DNA of 11,350 bases from Clostridia bacterium (GCA_018333845.1 JAGXSK010000238.1:1-11350), one strand, 5' to 3'. Counted from the stretch's first letter, positions 1 to 6,296 are shown. The notes: generated by a model from the letters alone, not told the origin. A program made the numbers and translations.

Positions 1-1
1 G

Positions 2-607
2 ACCATGAACACTAGATTAAGAAAGGGAGAATTAAAGAGAAAGAAGTTTAATATAGGTATTGACCCAGCCATATTTTTTGGAGAAAGTGCAACCCTTACT
101 ACAGGACTGCTGTTAATACCCATAATACTTTTGCTATCCATATTTATGCCAGGTAACAATACTGTTCCTTTGGCAGATTTACCAGCAATGCCTTTCATGG
201 TTATAGGTATAATAGCTGTAATGAGAGGAAACATATTAAGTGCAGCAATTGCAGGAATTATTTGGTATATGTTTGGAAACTGGGTAAACTCAGATATTAC
301 AGCTATATTTACCCAAGCGGCAGTAGCAGCAGGTGTTGATATTCCTGCAGGTGGCACCATGATTACGGCCTGGTCCATAGCTGTTAGTCCAATATTCTGG
401 GCAGTATATAAAGCATTCTCAGCCCCAGAAGGAATCAGAATATTTACAATAATATTATCATTTGCGGTATATTTTGTACTCTTCTACATGTTTAAGACTA
501 ACCAAAAAACTTGGCATAAAGCTGCCGATGCAAGTGAAGAATTTCTAAACCAAAAATATGGGGAAGAAGCAGCAAATAAAACAGATGGCACTAGTGTTTC
601 AAGTTAA
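2..607 (+). CDS. PTS galactitol-type permease, EIIC component (5'-truncated)
   Basis: This is the C-terminal part of the membrane channel of a sugar phosphotransferase system, which imports a polyol or sugar while phosphorylating it. The frame is open to the left edge, so the true start lies outside the window. About 200 residues are visible, against roughly 420-450 in the family. Counting from the first visible Met, hydrophobic segments fall near residues 32-50, 60-92, 119-138 and 146-163. They are followed by a hydrophilic tail of about 35 residues ending at the stop. The stretch FFGESA, then GLLLIP, then a long Pro/Met-rich membrane segment, matches the EIIC-GAT (galactitol) family as I know it. 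The substrate cannot be read from this fragment. The downstream ptsI and ptsH genes encode the general PTS proteins that would energise it. A hairpin at 623-653 separates them. Confidence 0.8.
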   Translation, partial: TMNTRLRKGELKRKKFNIGIDPAIFFGESATLTTGLLLIPIILLLSIFMPGNNTVPLADLPAMPFMVIGIIAVMRGNILSAAIAGIIWYMFGNWVNSDITAIFTQAAVAAGVDIPAGGTMITAWSIAVSPIFWAVYKAFSAPEGIRIFTIILSFAVYFVLFYMFKTNQKTWHKAADASEEFLNQKYGEEAANKTDGTSVSS

Positions 608-622
608 TTTTAAATTTATAAA

Positions 623-653
623 TTAAGGGACTGGATAAAGTTCAGTCCCTTAA
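623..653 (+). terminator. Hairpin after the EIIC gene, possible terminator
   Basis: A perfect 11-bp stem (TTAAGGGACTG at 623-633, complement at 643-653) with a 9-nt loop lies 15 bases after the EIIC stop. It is not followed by a clear T-run, only by TAAATTC, so termination is probably partial. It may set different expression levels for the permease and the downstream ptsIH genes, or stabilise the 3' end of the mRNA. Confidence 0.55.
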
Positions 654-674
654 TAAATTCAGCTAATAATACTA

Positions 675-680
675 TATAAT
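675..680 (+). promoter_or_regulatory. Possible -10 element for ptsI
   Basis: An exact TATAAT lies 28 bases before the chosen ptsI start. No good -35 box stands 16-18 bases upstream; the nearest AT-rich hexamers give 19-20 base spacing. Transcription would begin near 687 and leave a leader of about 22 bases containing the ribosome binding site. It could be a separate ptsIH promoter, but AT-rich sequence produces such hexamers by chance. Confidence 0.35.
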
Positions 681-708
681 ACTTAAATTGCGAATAGAGG
701 GTGATGAC

Positions 709-2448
709 ATGATGCTAGAAGGAATTGCTGGTTCAAAAGGTATAGCTATTGGCAAGGTTTTCATATATGAAAAAGTGACCATGACAGTATCTAATAACAT
801 AATAGCTGAGGAGCAAACGTCTTTAGAACTAGAAAAATTGAAAAAAGCTATAGCTATATCTAAACAGCAAATTTCATCCATTAAAGAAAAAACCTTAATA
901 GAGTTTGGCGAGGATAAGGCTCAAATTTTTGAAGCCCACTTAATGATTTTAGAAGATCCAGTAGTGATAAAGGAAATAAAGGGACTTATTATAAACTCTA
1001 AAATAAATGCCGCATTTGCTGTGAATACAGTTATCAATAATTATTATGGTCAATTTGCAGAATTAGATGACGATTATCTTAAAGAGAGAGCAGCAGATAT
1101 AAAGGATGTCGGAAGTAGACTGCTGAGAAATATAACTGGCTGTGAGTATAAAACCCTGGCAGATCTTAAGGAAGAAGTTATTATTGTTGCTCATGATTTA
1201 ACTCCTTCAGATACAGCACAGCTTGACAAAAGGTATGTTTTAGGATTTGCGACTGAAATTGGGGGAAAGACTTCCCATACAGCTATCCTGGCAAACACTT
1301 TAGAAATATGTGCAGTTTTAGGTTTGGAAAACATTACGAAAAAACTTAAAAACGGGGATTATTTAATTCTTGATGGCTTTGAGGGTAAAGTAATAATAAA
1401 CCCAAATGATGAGCAGATTAAGAAATACTCTCAAAAGAAAAAGGAATATGAGGTTTTAAAAAAAGGGCTTCTTAAACTTGTTAACTTACCTGCTGTCACA
1501 ACTGATGGAAAATGTATTAAAATTGCCGGAAACATAGGAAATCCTAATGATATAAAAGCAGTAATAGAAAATGGTGGTGAGGGAGTTGGCTTATTTCGTA
1601 CTGAGTTTTTATACATCAATCGAGATGAACTGCCCTCTGAAGAAGAGCAGCTTCAGGCATATAAAAAGGTTGCCGAAGCGGCAGGAGGCAAACCAGTAAT
1701 AATTAGAACTCTTGATATTGGTGGAGATAAGCAGGTTGACTGTCTGATCATACAAGAAGAACAAAATCCATTCTTGGGATATAGAGCTATAAGATTATGT
1801 CTGGATCAAAGGGATATATTTAAGGCCCAGCTCAGGGCTATTCTTCGTGCTAGTATATATGGACAAATACTCATTATGTTTCCCATGATTGCTGATATAA
1901 TGGAGATAAGAGTTGCCAAGGATGTACTTAAAGAGGTAAAAGTTGAACTGAGTCAAAGGGGAGTTAAATACGACAGGAACATAAAAGTAGGTATAATGAT
2001 TGAAATACCTTCTGCAGCCATAACTGCAGATATAATAGCTCACGAGGTAGATTTTTTTAGCATTGGTACTAATGATTTATGCCAGTATACACTGGCAGTT
2101 GACAGAACAAATGAAAAGCTTTCCTACCTGTACCAGCCCTTTCATCCATCTATGATTAGACTAATTAAACATGTTATAGATTCATCTCACAAAGAGGGCA
2201 AGTTTACCGGCATGTGTGGAGAAATGGCCGGCGATCCGCTGGCAGCATTATTGCTAGTCGGTATGGGAATTGATGAATTAAGCATGAACTCTTCAAGTAT
2301 ACCCCATGTGAAAAATATTGTTAGAAGCATATCATATGAGCAAGCTGTAGAAATAGCTTCAAAGGCATTAAAGCTATCTACTTCAGATGAGATAATAAAC
2401 TTTTTAAAAGAAAGTGCTGATAAATTGAATATTAATAATATGTTCTAG
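709..2448 (+). CDS. ptsI: PTS enzyme I (phosphoenolpyruvate-protein phosphotransferase)
   Basis: Cytoplasmic enzyme I takes phosphate from PEP and passes it to HPr, the first step shared by all PTS sugars. The 579-residue length is typical. The order is an N-terminal HPr-binding/swivel region (about 1-240) and a C-terminal PEP-binding barrel (about 255-550). The phosphorylated histidine is H190 in GGKTSHTAI. PEP-binding arginines sit in LFRTEF and IIRTLDIGGD. The FFSIGTNDL motif and catalytic C503 in GMCGEMAGD are intact. The frame is open upstream to a TTG at 688. I chose ATG 709 because GAGGGTGAT at 697-705 gives good spacing and the product then begins like other EI proteins (MMLEGIAGSKGIAIG); ATG 712 is also possible. 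ptsH follows after 10 bases, so the two are surely co-transcribed. The ptsI-ptsH order is the reverse of the common ptsHI arrangement. Confidence 0.96.
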   Translation: MMLEGIAGSKGIAIGKVFIYEKVTMTVSNNIIAEEQTSLELEKLKKAIAISKQQISSIKEKTLIEFGEDKAQIFEAHLMILEDPVVIKEIKGLIINSKINAAFAVNTVINNYYGQFAELDDDYLKERAADIKDVGSRLLRNITGCEYKTLADLKEEVIIVAHDLTPSDTAQLDKRYVLGFATEIGGKTSHTAILANTLEICAVLGLENITKKLKNGDYLILDGFEGKVIINPNDEQIKKYSQKKKEYEVLKKGLLKLVNLPAVTTDGKCIKIAGNIGNPNDIKAVIENGGEGVGLFRTEFLYINRDELPSEEEQLQAYKKVAEAAGGKPVIIRTLDIGGDKQVDCLIIQEEQNPFLGYRAIRLCLDQRDIFKAQLRAILRASIYGQILIMFPMIADIMEIRVAKDVLKEVKVELSQRGVKYDRNIKVGIMIEIPSAAITADIIAHEVDFFSIGTNDLCQYTLAVDRTNEKLSYLYQPFHPSMIRLIKHVIDSSHKEGKFTGMCGEMAGDPLAALLLVGMGIDELSMNSSSIPHVKNIVRSISYEQAVEIASKALKLSTSDEIINFLKESADKLNINNMF

Positions 2449-2458
2449 GAGGTTGAAG

Positions 2459-2719
2459 ATGTATACACAAAAAATAGTTGTTGCGAATCAAACAGGCCTT
2501 CATGCTAGACCTGCTTCATTATTTGTTAAAACAGCAAACAAATTCAGCTCAAAAATTACTTTGCACAAACAAGACAAGGCTGTTGATGCCAAATCAATCA
2601 TAGGCTTGCTTTCTTTGGGGGTGTCAAAAGGAACTGAAATTATAATAACAGCAGAGGGAGAAGATGAGCAATTGGCTGTGGAAGCCCTTGTAGTTCTAAT
2701 TAAAGGATTTAATGAATAG
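2459..2719 (+). CDS. ptsH: PTS phosphocarrier protein HPr
   Basis: HPr is a small cytoplasmic carrier that receives phosphate from enzyme I on a histidine and hands it to sugar-specific EIIA domains. At 86 residues it has the normal length. The active site is H15 in TGLHARPAS. S46 is present in DAKSIIGLLSLG, the position that HPr kinase phosphorylates in Firmicutes for carbon catabolite control with CcpA. This therefore looks like a full regulatory HPr rather than a paralogue such as Crh, which lacks H15. A TTG at 2453 lies in frame upstream. ATG 2459 is preferred because a perfect AGGAGG at 2447-2452, overlapping the ptsI stop, stands 6 bases before it. A strong terminator follows at 2734-2763, so ptsH ends the transcript. 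Confidence 0.97.
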   Translation: MYTQKIVVANQTGLHARPASLFVKTANKFSSKITLHKQDKAVDAKSIIGLLSLGVSKGTEIIITAEGEDEQLAVEALVVLIKGFNE

Positions 2720-2733
2720 CAAATTTTTTATAT

Positions 2734-2763
2734 AACAGCTCTCTAGATGGGAGCTGTTTTTTT
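2734..2763 (+). terminator. Intrinsic terminator after ptsH
   Basis: A perfect 8-bp stem (AACAGCTC at 2734-2741 with GAGCTGTT at 2751-2758) and a 9-nt loop are followed by a run of seven T at 2757-2763. It begins 15 bases after the ptsH stop and is a textbook Rho-independent terminator. Confidence 0.9.
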
Positions 2764-2828
2764 GATGAATTACATGTGCCCAGGTTTTTGTGTGTTATGA
2801 TAAAAAAACATCTTTCAAAAAAAAGCAG

Positions 2829-2858
2829 TTTACTTTTCCTATAGAAGTGGATTATAAT
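2829..2858 (+). promoter_or_regulatory. Sigma-A-type promoter of the sulfur operon
   Basis: TTTACT at 2829-2834 (-35) and an exact TATAAT at 2853-2858 (-10) are separated by 18 bases. The predicted start point, near 2865, falls at the edge of the GC-rich palindrome at 2866-2887. A repressor bound there would block polymerase directly. The promoter lies between the ptsH terminator and the CsoR/CstR-like gene. Confidence 0.7.
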
Positions 2859-2865
2859 AAGTATA

Positions 2866-2887
2866 TACCACCCCCGGGGGAGGGGTT
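2866..2887. promoter_or_regulatory. Probable CsoR/CstR-family operator
   Basis: A CCCCC/GGGGG palindrome centred between 2875 and 2876 is flanked by further C-rich and G-rich blocks and AT bases (TACCACCCCC then GGGGGAGGGG). It stands out sharply from AT-rich surroundings. CsoR-family repressors (CsoR, CstR, RcnR, FrmR) are known to bind C-tract/G-tract pseudopalindromes with AT flanks. It overlaps the predicted transcription start and lies directly upstream of a gene of that family, so autoregulation is the simplest reading. Confidence 0.7.
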
Positions 2888-2900
2888 GCGATTTTAATTA

Positions 2901-3179
2901 ATGGAGTTGATGGAAGTGGAAAATGAAAAGGCAACCATATTAACCCGCTTGCGAACCATTAGAGGACATATTAATGGTGTAGAAAAAATGATTGAAGACA
3001 ACAAGGATTGTGCTGATATACTGATACAAATGGCTGCCATAACAGGATCAATAAAAAAGGTAGAGATAATGATAAGCAAGCATATGGCCGAACAATGTTT
3101 AGAAAAGGCATTAAATGAAGGCAAAGACTTAAAGCAAGAAATTGCTCAACTTTTAGAAAATATTTTAAAATACAAATAA
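2901..3179 (+). CDS. CsoR/CstR-family (DUF156) transcriptional repressor
   Basis: This is an all-helical, DNA-binding repressor of the CsoR family, which senses copper, nickel, formaldehyde or persulfides. It has 92 residues from ATG 2901. The family core is visible as TRLRTIRGHINGVEKMIED (about 15-33). C37 and C66 are 29 apart, as in both CsoR and CstR. In copper-sensing CsoR the third ligand is a His 25 residues after the first Cys. Here that position is M62, with a His one place earlier. By my recalled alignment this fits persulfide-sensing CstR better, and the downstream sulfur genes agree. The start is uncertain: ATG 2901 has no well-spaced ribosome binding site, while GTG 2916 has GGAG 9 bases upstream and would give an 87-residue protein close to CstR in length. 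The next gene begins 18 bases later. Family assignment is firm; the ligand is inferred. Confidence 0.9.
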   Translation: MELMEVENEKATILTRLRTIRGHINGVEKMIEDNKDCADILIQMAAITGSIKKVEIMISKHMAEQCLEKALNEGKDLKQEIAQLLENILKYK

Positions 3180-3197
3180 AAAAATTAGGTGATAACC

Positions 3198-4445
3198 ATG
3201 AAAAAAATACTTATTTTAGGAGCCGGCACTGCTGGAACAATTATGGCTAATAGCCTTAATAAAACAATAAATAAAAAAGAATGGTCAATTACCATTATCG
3301 ACCAACATTCATATCACTACTATCAGCCTGGATTTCTATTTATTCCCTTCGGGATCTACACAGAAAAAGACGTTGTAAAAAGAAAAACCAGATTTTTACC
3401 AAAGGGTGTGGAATACATTCAGTCTCCCGTGGAATTGATCAATGCAGAAAAAAATCAGGTTGTTTTAGGCAACCAAGAAATGATTTCTTATGACATTTTA
3501 GTCATAGCAACTGGATGTGACATAGCTCCTGAAGAAACCGAAGGGCTAAAAGAAGGATGGGGAAAAGATATATTTGACTTTTATACCATTGGGGGTGCGC
3601 TGGCTCTTAAAGATAAATTGGATAATTGGAAGGGAGGAAAACTGGTTGTTCATGTCAGCGAAATGCCCATTAAATGTCCAGTAGCTCCAATTGAATTTGT
3701 TTTTCTAGCAGATTGGTTCTTTACTGAAAAGAAAAAAAATCGTCAAGAAGTAGAACTGGTTTATGTTACTCCCCTTGATAGTGCTTTTACAAAGCCAATT
3801 TGTTCTGAAGTTTTAGGTGATTTATTTCCACAGAAAAATATAAGTTTGGTTAATAAGTTTAACGTCAGCCATGTAGATTCCCAGAGCAGGAAAATAGTAT
3901 CTTTTGATAACAAAGAGGTAAATTATGATTTGTTAGTTACAGTTCCAATAAACATGGGGAGTAAGCTCATAGGACGGTCTGGTTTAGGAGATGACTTAAA
4001 TTTTGTGCCAACAGATAAACACACCCTGCAATCCAAAGAATATGAAAATATTTTTGTTATAGGAGATGCCACTGATCTGCCAACTTCAAAGGCCGGTTCA
4101 GTTGCCCATTTTCAAGGGGAAATTTTAACTGAAAATATCTTGAATTATATTAATAGGAAACCACTAACAGCACATTACGATGGCCATGCCAATTGTTTTA
4201 TTGAATCAGGATATAATAAAGCATTTTTGATTGATTTTAACTATGATTATGAACCTGTCTCAGGAACCTTCCCGCTTCCAGGAATCGGGCCCTTCTCACT
4301 GTTAAAAGAAACAAGGGTTAACCACCTTGGTAAGATGGCTTTTAAATATATTTACTGGAATATGCTGTTAAAGGGCATACCTATTCCCACTGTCCCTGCG
4401 CATATGAAAAAGAGCGGCAAGAACCTTGATCTGCTGCCAGATTAG
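3198..4445 (+). CDS. Sulfide:quinone oxidoreductase-like FAD flavoprotein
   Basis: A 415-residue pyridine-nucleotide-disulfide-type flavoprotein, closest in my judgement to sulfide:quinone oxidoreductases, which oxidise sulfide to a persulfide or polysulfide and pass electrons to quinone at the membrane face. The N-terminus carries the FAD-binding motif ILGAGTAG (residues 6-13). ATG appears near 104-106, and the second FAD contact is VIGDATDLP (287-295). Cysteines include C160 in MPIKCPVAP and C333 in ANCFIESG, which match the two redox cysteines kept in SQRs. C107 and C202 are extra. The C-terminal part is amphipathic (PGIGPFSLLK, YIYWNML), as expected for monotopic membrane attachment. ATG 3198 was chosen over GTG 3189 because AGGTGAT at 3187-3193 serves as its ribosome binding site. 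It sits in a sulfur-transfer operon behind a CstR-like repressor. The electron acceptor cannot be read from sequence. Confidence 0.82.
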   Translation: MKKILILGAGTAGTIMANSLNKTINKKEWSITIIDQHSYHYYQPGFLFIPFGIYTEKDVVKRKTRFLPKGVEYIQSPVELINAEKNQVVLGNQEMISYDILVIATGCDIAPEETEGLKEGWGKDIFDFYTIGGALALKDKLDNWKGGKLVVHVSEMPIKCPVAPIEFVFLADWFFTEKKKNRQEVELVYVTPLDSAFTKPICSEVLGDLFPQKNISLVNKFNVSHVDSQSRKIVSFDNKEVNYDLLVTVPINMGSKLIGRSGLGDDLNFVPTDKHTLQSKEYENIFVIGDATDLPTSKAGSVAHFQGEILTENILNYINRKPLTAHYDGHANCFIESGYNKAFLIDFNYDYEPVSGTFPLPGIGPFSLLKETRVNHLGKMAFKYIYWNMLLKGIPIPTVPAHMKKSGKNLDLLPD

Positions 4446-4479
4446 TTTTATAAATATTTTATAAAAGGAGTGTTTAGCT

Positions 4480-4794
4480 ATGGAAAAAGTAATTGCTGGT
4501 TATACTGTAGATGTCACTGAGGAAGGATATTTGACTCAAATGAAGCAATGGAACAAGGAAATTGCCGAGGCAATAGCTAAAGAACTTGGCATCCATGAAT
4601 TAACTGAAGGTCACTGGAAAGTAATTGAATTTTTGCGAAGGGACTTTGCGGAAACAGAAAAAGTACCAACCACCAGGAGAATAAAAAATGTGGGCAATAT
4701 TCCCACAAAGGATTTATATGATCTGTTTCCTGATGGACCTGTATTAAAAGCTGCTAAAATAGCAGGCATAAGTAAACCTGTTAGTTGTGTTTAA
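4480..4794 (+). CDS. TusE/DsrC-family sulfur carrier protein
   Basis: A 104-residue protein of the TusE/DsrC/DsvC family, which carries sulfur as a persulfide on a C-terminal swinging arm. The family pattern is visible: an N-terminal strand region, EGHWKVIEFLRRDF (43-56), KVPTTRRI (61-68), LFPDGPVLKAAKIAG (82-96) and the terminal KPVSCV. The penultimate C103 is the conserved sulfur-accepting cysteine. DsrC proteins that work with dissimilatory sulfite reductase have a second cysteine 11 residues earlier; here that position is A92. The protein is therefore a single-cysteine, TusE-like sulfur relay form rather than a true DsrC trisulfide substrate. AAGGAG at 4465-4470 gives a clear start at ATG 4480. 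No tusBCD or dsrAB is present in the window. Its place between the SQR-like and DsrE2-like genes suggests it takes sulfane sulfur from one of them. Confidence 0.9.
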   Translation: MEKVIAGYTVDVTEEGYLTQMKQWNKEIAEAIAKELGIHELTEGHWKVIEFLRRDFAETEKVPTTRRIKNVGNIPTKDLYDLFPDGPVLKAAKIAGISKPVSCV

Positions 4795-4811
4795 TGAAGG
4801 GGGATAAAAAG

Positions 4812-5285
4812 ATGCCAAATGACGATAAGATAAAGAAAGTATCCATTATAATTTCAAAGGGTTCTTTAGAAGGGGTATATCCAGGGTTAATTTTGGCTAA
4901 TGGAGCAAGAATGAAAGGTATTGAGGCCAATATCTTTTTCACTTTTTTTGGGCTAGATGCCATTACAAAAAAGAAAATGAATAAAATTAAAGTTGCAACA
5001 GTTGGCAATCCAGCAATGGGCATTCCTTCCTTAATTGGAATTATGCCTGGGATGTCAGCCCTGGCAAGTGGTATGATGAAAAAACAAATGGAACAATTGG
5101 ACATTCCTCCAATACCAGAATTTATTGAAATGATCTATGATGCAGGAGGAAAATTGTATGCATGCCTAGCTAGTGTAGAAATGTTCAAACTTAAAAAAGA
5201 AGACTTTTGCGATCAGGTGGAAGATGTGTTAACTGTAGGAGATTTTTATGAGCTTTCAGCTGGAGGGCAAATAATATTTACGTAG
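4812..5285 (+). CDS. DsrE2-like sulfur transferase (DsrE/DsrF/DsrH family)
   Basis: A 157-residue DsrE/F-fold protein. This family binds sulfur as a persulfide on a conserved cysteine and exchanges it with TusA, TusE or rhodanese partners. Recognisable parts are the N-terminal strand VSIIISKGSLEG (10-21), the FFTFFGLDAITKK stretch (42-54), a Gly/Pro/Met-rich semi-hydrophobic segment GNPAMGIPSLIGIMPGMSA (65-83) typical of the DsrE2 branch, and LYACLAS (115-121) with the likely sulfur-binding C118. C133 is additional. The frame opens at a TTG at 4785, and ATG 4794 overlaps the previous stop. I chose ATG 4812 because AAGGGGGA at 4797-4804 precedes it by 7 bases. It is the last gene of the operon. 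No T-tailed terminator follows; a large hairpin lies at 5445-5506. Confidence 0.85.
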   Translation: MPNDDKIKKVSIIISKGSLEGVYPGLILANGARMKGIEANIFFTFFGLDAITKKKMNKIKVATVGNPAMGIPSLIGIMPGMSALASGMMKKQMEQLDIPPIPEFIEMIYDAGGKLYACLASVEMFKLKKEDFCDQVEDVLTVGDFYELSAGGQIIFT

Positions 5286-5429
5286 GCATTTTAGCTCCAT
5301 TTCCGAAAGATCAGCTAAAGCCTGAATTCCTGAACCTCCTGGGATAATTTTAATGCCTCCCAGTGCATCAATAACAATGTCCATGATACTATTTTGGTGC
5401 CTCAAGCACCCAGGTTTCAAAAAATCCAT
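5256..5429 (-). pseudogene. Remnant of a MinD/FlhG-like ATPase gene
   Basis: The minus strand holds a 57-codon frame from an ATG at 5429 to a stop at 5256. Its middle reads GGIKIIPGGSGIQALADLSE. That resembles the segment after the deviant Walker region in FlhG/YlxH-type MinD-like ATPases, where a GIKII-GGSG motif follows the strand carrying bound-nucleotide contacts. The P-loop, switch regions and C-terminal half are absent. The last eight codons merely overlap the 3' end of the DsrE2-like gene in the opposite sense. I see no ribosome binding site before the ATG. I read it as a fragment left by deletion or rearrangement, covering about 5283-5399. The family match comes from memory and should be tested by a protein search. 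Confidence 0.5.
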
Positions 5430-5444
5430 GTTTAATGTGGAGTA

Positions 5445-5506
5445 ATAATGTCCAAACCTTGATCTTTAACTGCAAAGGACAGTTCAGGAAAAGGTTTGGA
5501 CATTAT
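5445..5506. repeat. 62-nt element with perfect 16-bp inverted arms
   Basis: ATAATGTCCAAACCTT at 5445-5460 is exactly complementary to 5491-5506. The 30-base centre contains a smaller inverted pair (AACTG 5468-5472, CAGTT 5480-5484). The element lies in the gap between the convergent DsrE2-like gene and queC. Neither side has a T-run, so it is not an ordinary intrinsic terminator. It could be a structured 3' end serving both transcripts, a short palindromic repeat of the genome, or the ends of a miniature mobile element. Confidence 0.7.
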
Positions 5507-5538
5507 ATGTTTAATCAGGTAAAATGCTATATGTGGGT

Positions 5539-6207
5539 TTACTCTAAATATTTTATGGGGTCAACCAGACCGGCTTCTTTAAAGCCCTTTAACCTTAAGA
5601 CGCAGCTGTCACATTTTCCGCAATTGGTGCCTTTATAACAAGATTTTGTCAGATGATAGGGAGCAGCTAATTTATTTCCTAGTTGTACAATTTCAGATTT
5701 TGACAAACTAATCAAGGGAGTCTCTATTGTACATTTTAAACCATCCTGAACAAAGTTCTTCGATGAAAGGTTGATGGTTTCTTCCAGGCTTTTTATGAAT
5801 TCAGGTCTGCAGTCAGGATAACCACTAAAATCCACAGCATTAACACCTAGATATATTTTGCCAGCACCAAGCACTTCAGCATATGCTGAAGCCAGTGAAG
5901 CAAAAATTAAGTTTCTTTGTGGAACATATGTATTTGGAATGCTTCCATCTGTTGTTTCTTCTGGAATGGCAAGACCTATGTCTGTAAGAGAGCTGTTGCC
6001 TATCTCACATAAGAAATTAACGTCTACAATTTTATGCCTTGCTTCAAGTCCATAGTGTTTGGCAACTGCTTTAGCACTTTCTATCTCTATAGAATGCCTC
6101 TGGCCATAGGTAAAGCTAATGGGGTAAATATCCTCTTTATTATTAAAAGCTACAGCCATACATGTTGTACTATCCAATCCACCAGATAGTGTTACAACTA
6201 CTTTCAC
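5539..6207 (-). CDS. queC: 7-cyano-7-deazaguanine (preQ0) synthase QueC
   Basis: QueC uses ATP and ammonia to convert 7-carboxy-7-deazaguanine to preQ0 in the queuosine pathway. It belongs to the PP-loop ATPase family, visible as SGGLDSTT at residues 8-15. SFTYGQRHSIE (31-41) and NTYVPQRNLIF (92-102) are further QueC signatures. A zinc site is formed by C190, C196, C199 and C202 in KSCYKGTNCGKCDSC. The length of 222 residues is normal. The start is GTG 6207, preceded on the minus strand by GAGAGGG about 8 bases upstream; no later start would keep the PP-loop. It is divergent from queD-queE, the other preQ0 genes, across a 145-base region. Its own promoter appears to be at 6241-6269. I see no riboswitch in its short leader. 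Confidence 0.96.
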   Translation of the reverse strand: MKVVVTLSGGLDSTTCMAVAFNNKEDIYPISFTYGQRHSIEIESAKAVAKHYGLEARHKIVDVNFLCEIGNSSLTDIGLAIPEETTDGSIPNTYVPQRNLIFASLASAYAEVLGAGKIYLGVNAVDFSGYPDCRPEFIKSLEETINLSSKNFVQDGLKCTIETPLISLSKSEIVQLGNKLAAPYHLTKSCYKGTNCGKCDSCVLRLKGFKEAGLVDPIKYLE

Positions 6208-6240
6208 GTAAATCCCTCTCTCTATACAATGATATGAACA

Positions 6241-6269
6241 ATTATATCTTATTTTTCAATAATACAACA
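6241..6269 (-). promoter_or_regulatory. Probable queC promoter
   Basis: Read on the minus strand, an exact TATAAT (plus-strand 6241-6246) is preceded after 18 bases by a weak -35, TTGTTG. Transcription would start near 6234, leaving a leader of about 27 bases. That is too short to hold an aptamer besides the ribosome binding site. Confidence 0.5.
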
Positions 6270-6296
6270 ACCAGGAAATCATAAGTTATTAGTAAA

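Noticed and set aside
2866..2887. C5G5 palindrome considered as a terminator hairpin
   Set aside because: It has no loop and no T-run and overlaps a promoter start point, so an operator fits better.
2901..3179. Copper-responsive csoR as the gene name
   Set aside because: The copper-ligand His position is Met and no copper exporter or chaperone gene is adjacent; the neighbours are sulfur genes.
4446..4466. TTTTATA/TATAAAA inverted pair between the SQR-like gene and the TusE-like gene
   Set aside because: The stem contains only A-T pairs and is weak. It could lightly mask the ribosome binding site but does not support a terminator or regulator call.
5435..5638. Plus-strand 67-codon open frame
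   Set aside because: It runs through the inverted repeat and antisense into the 3' end of queC, and shows no recognisable motif.
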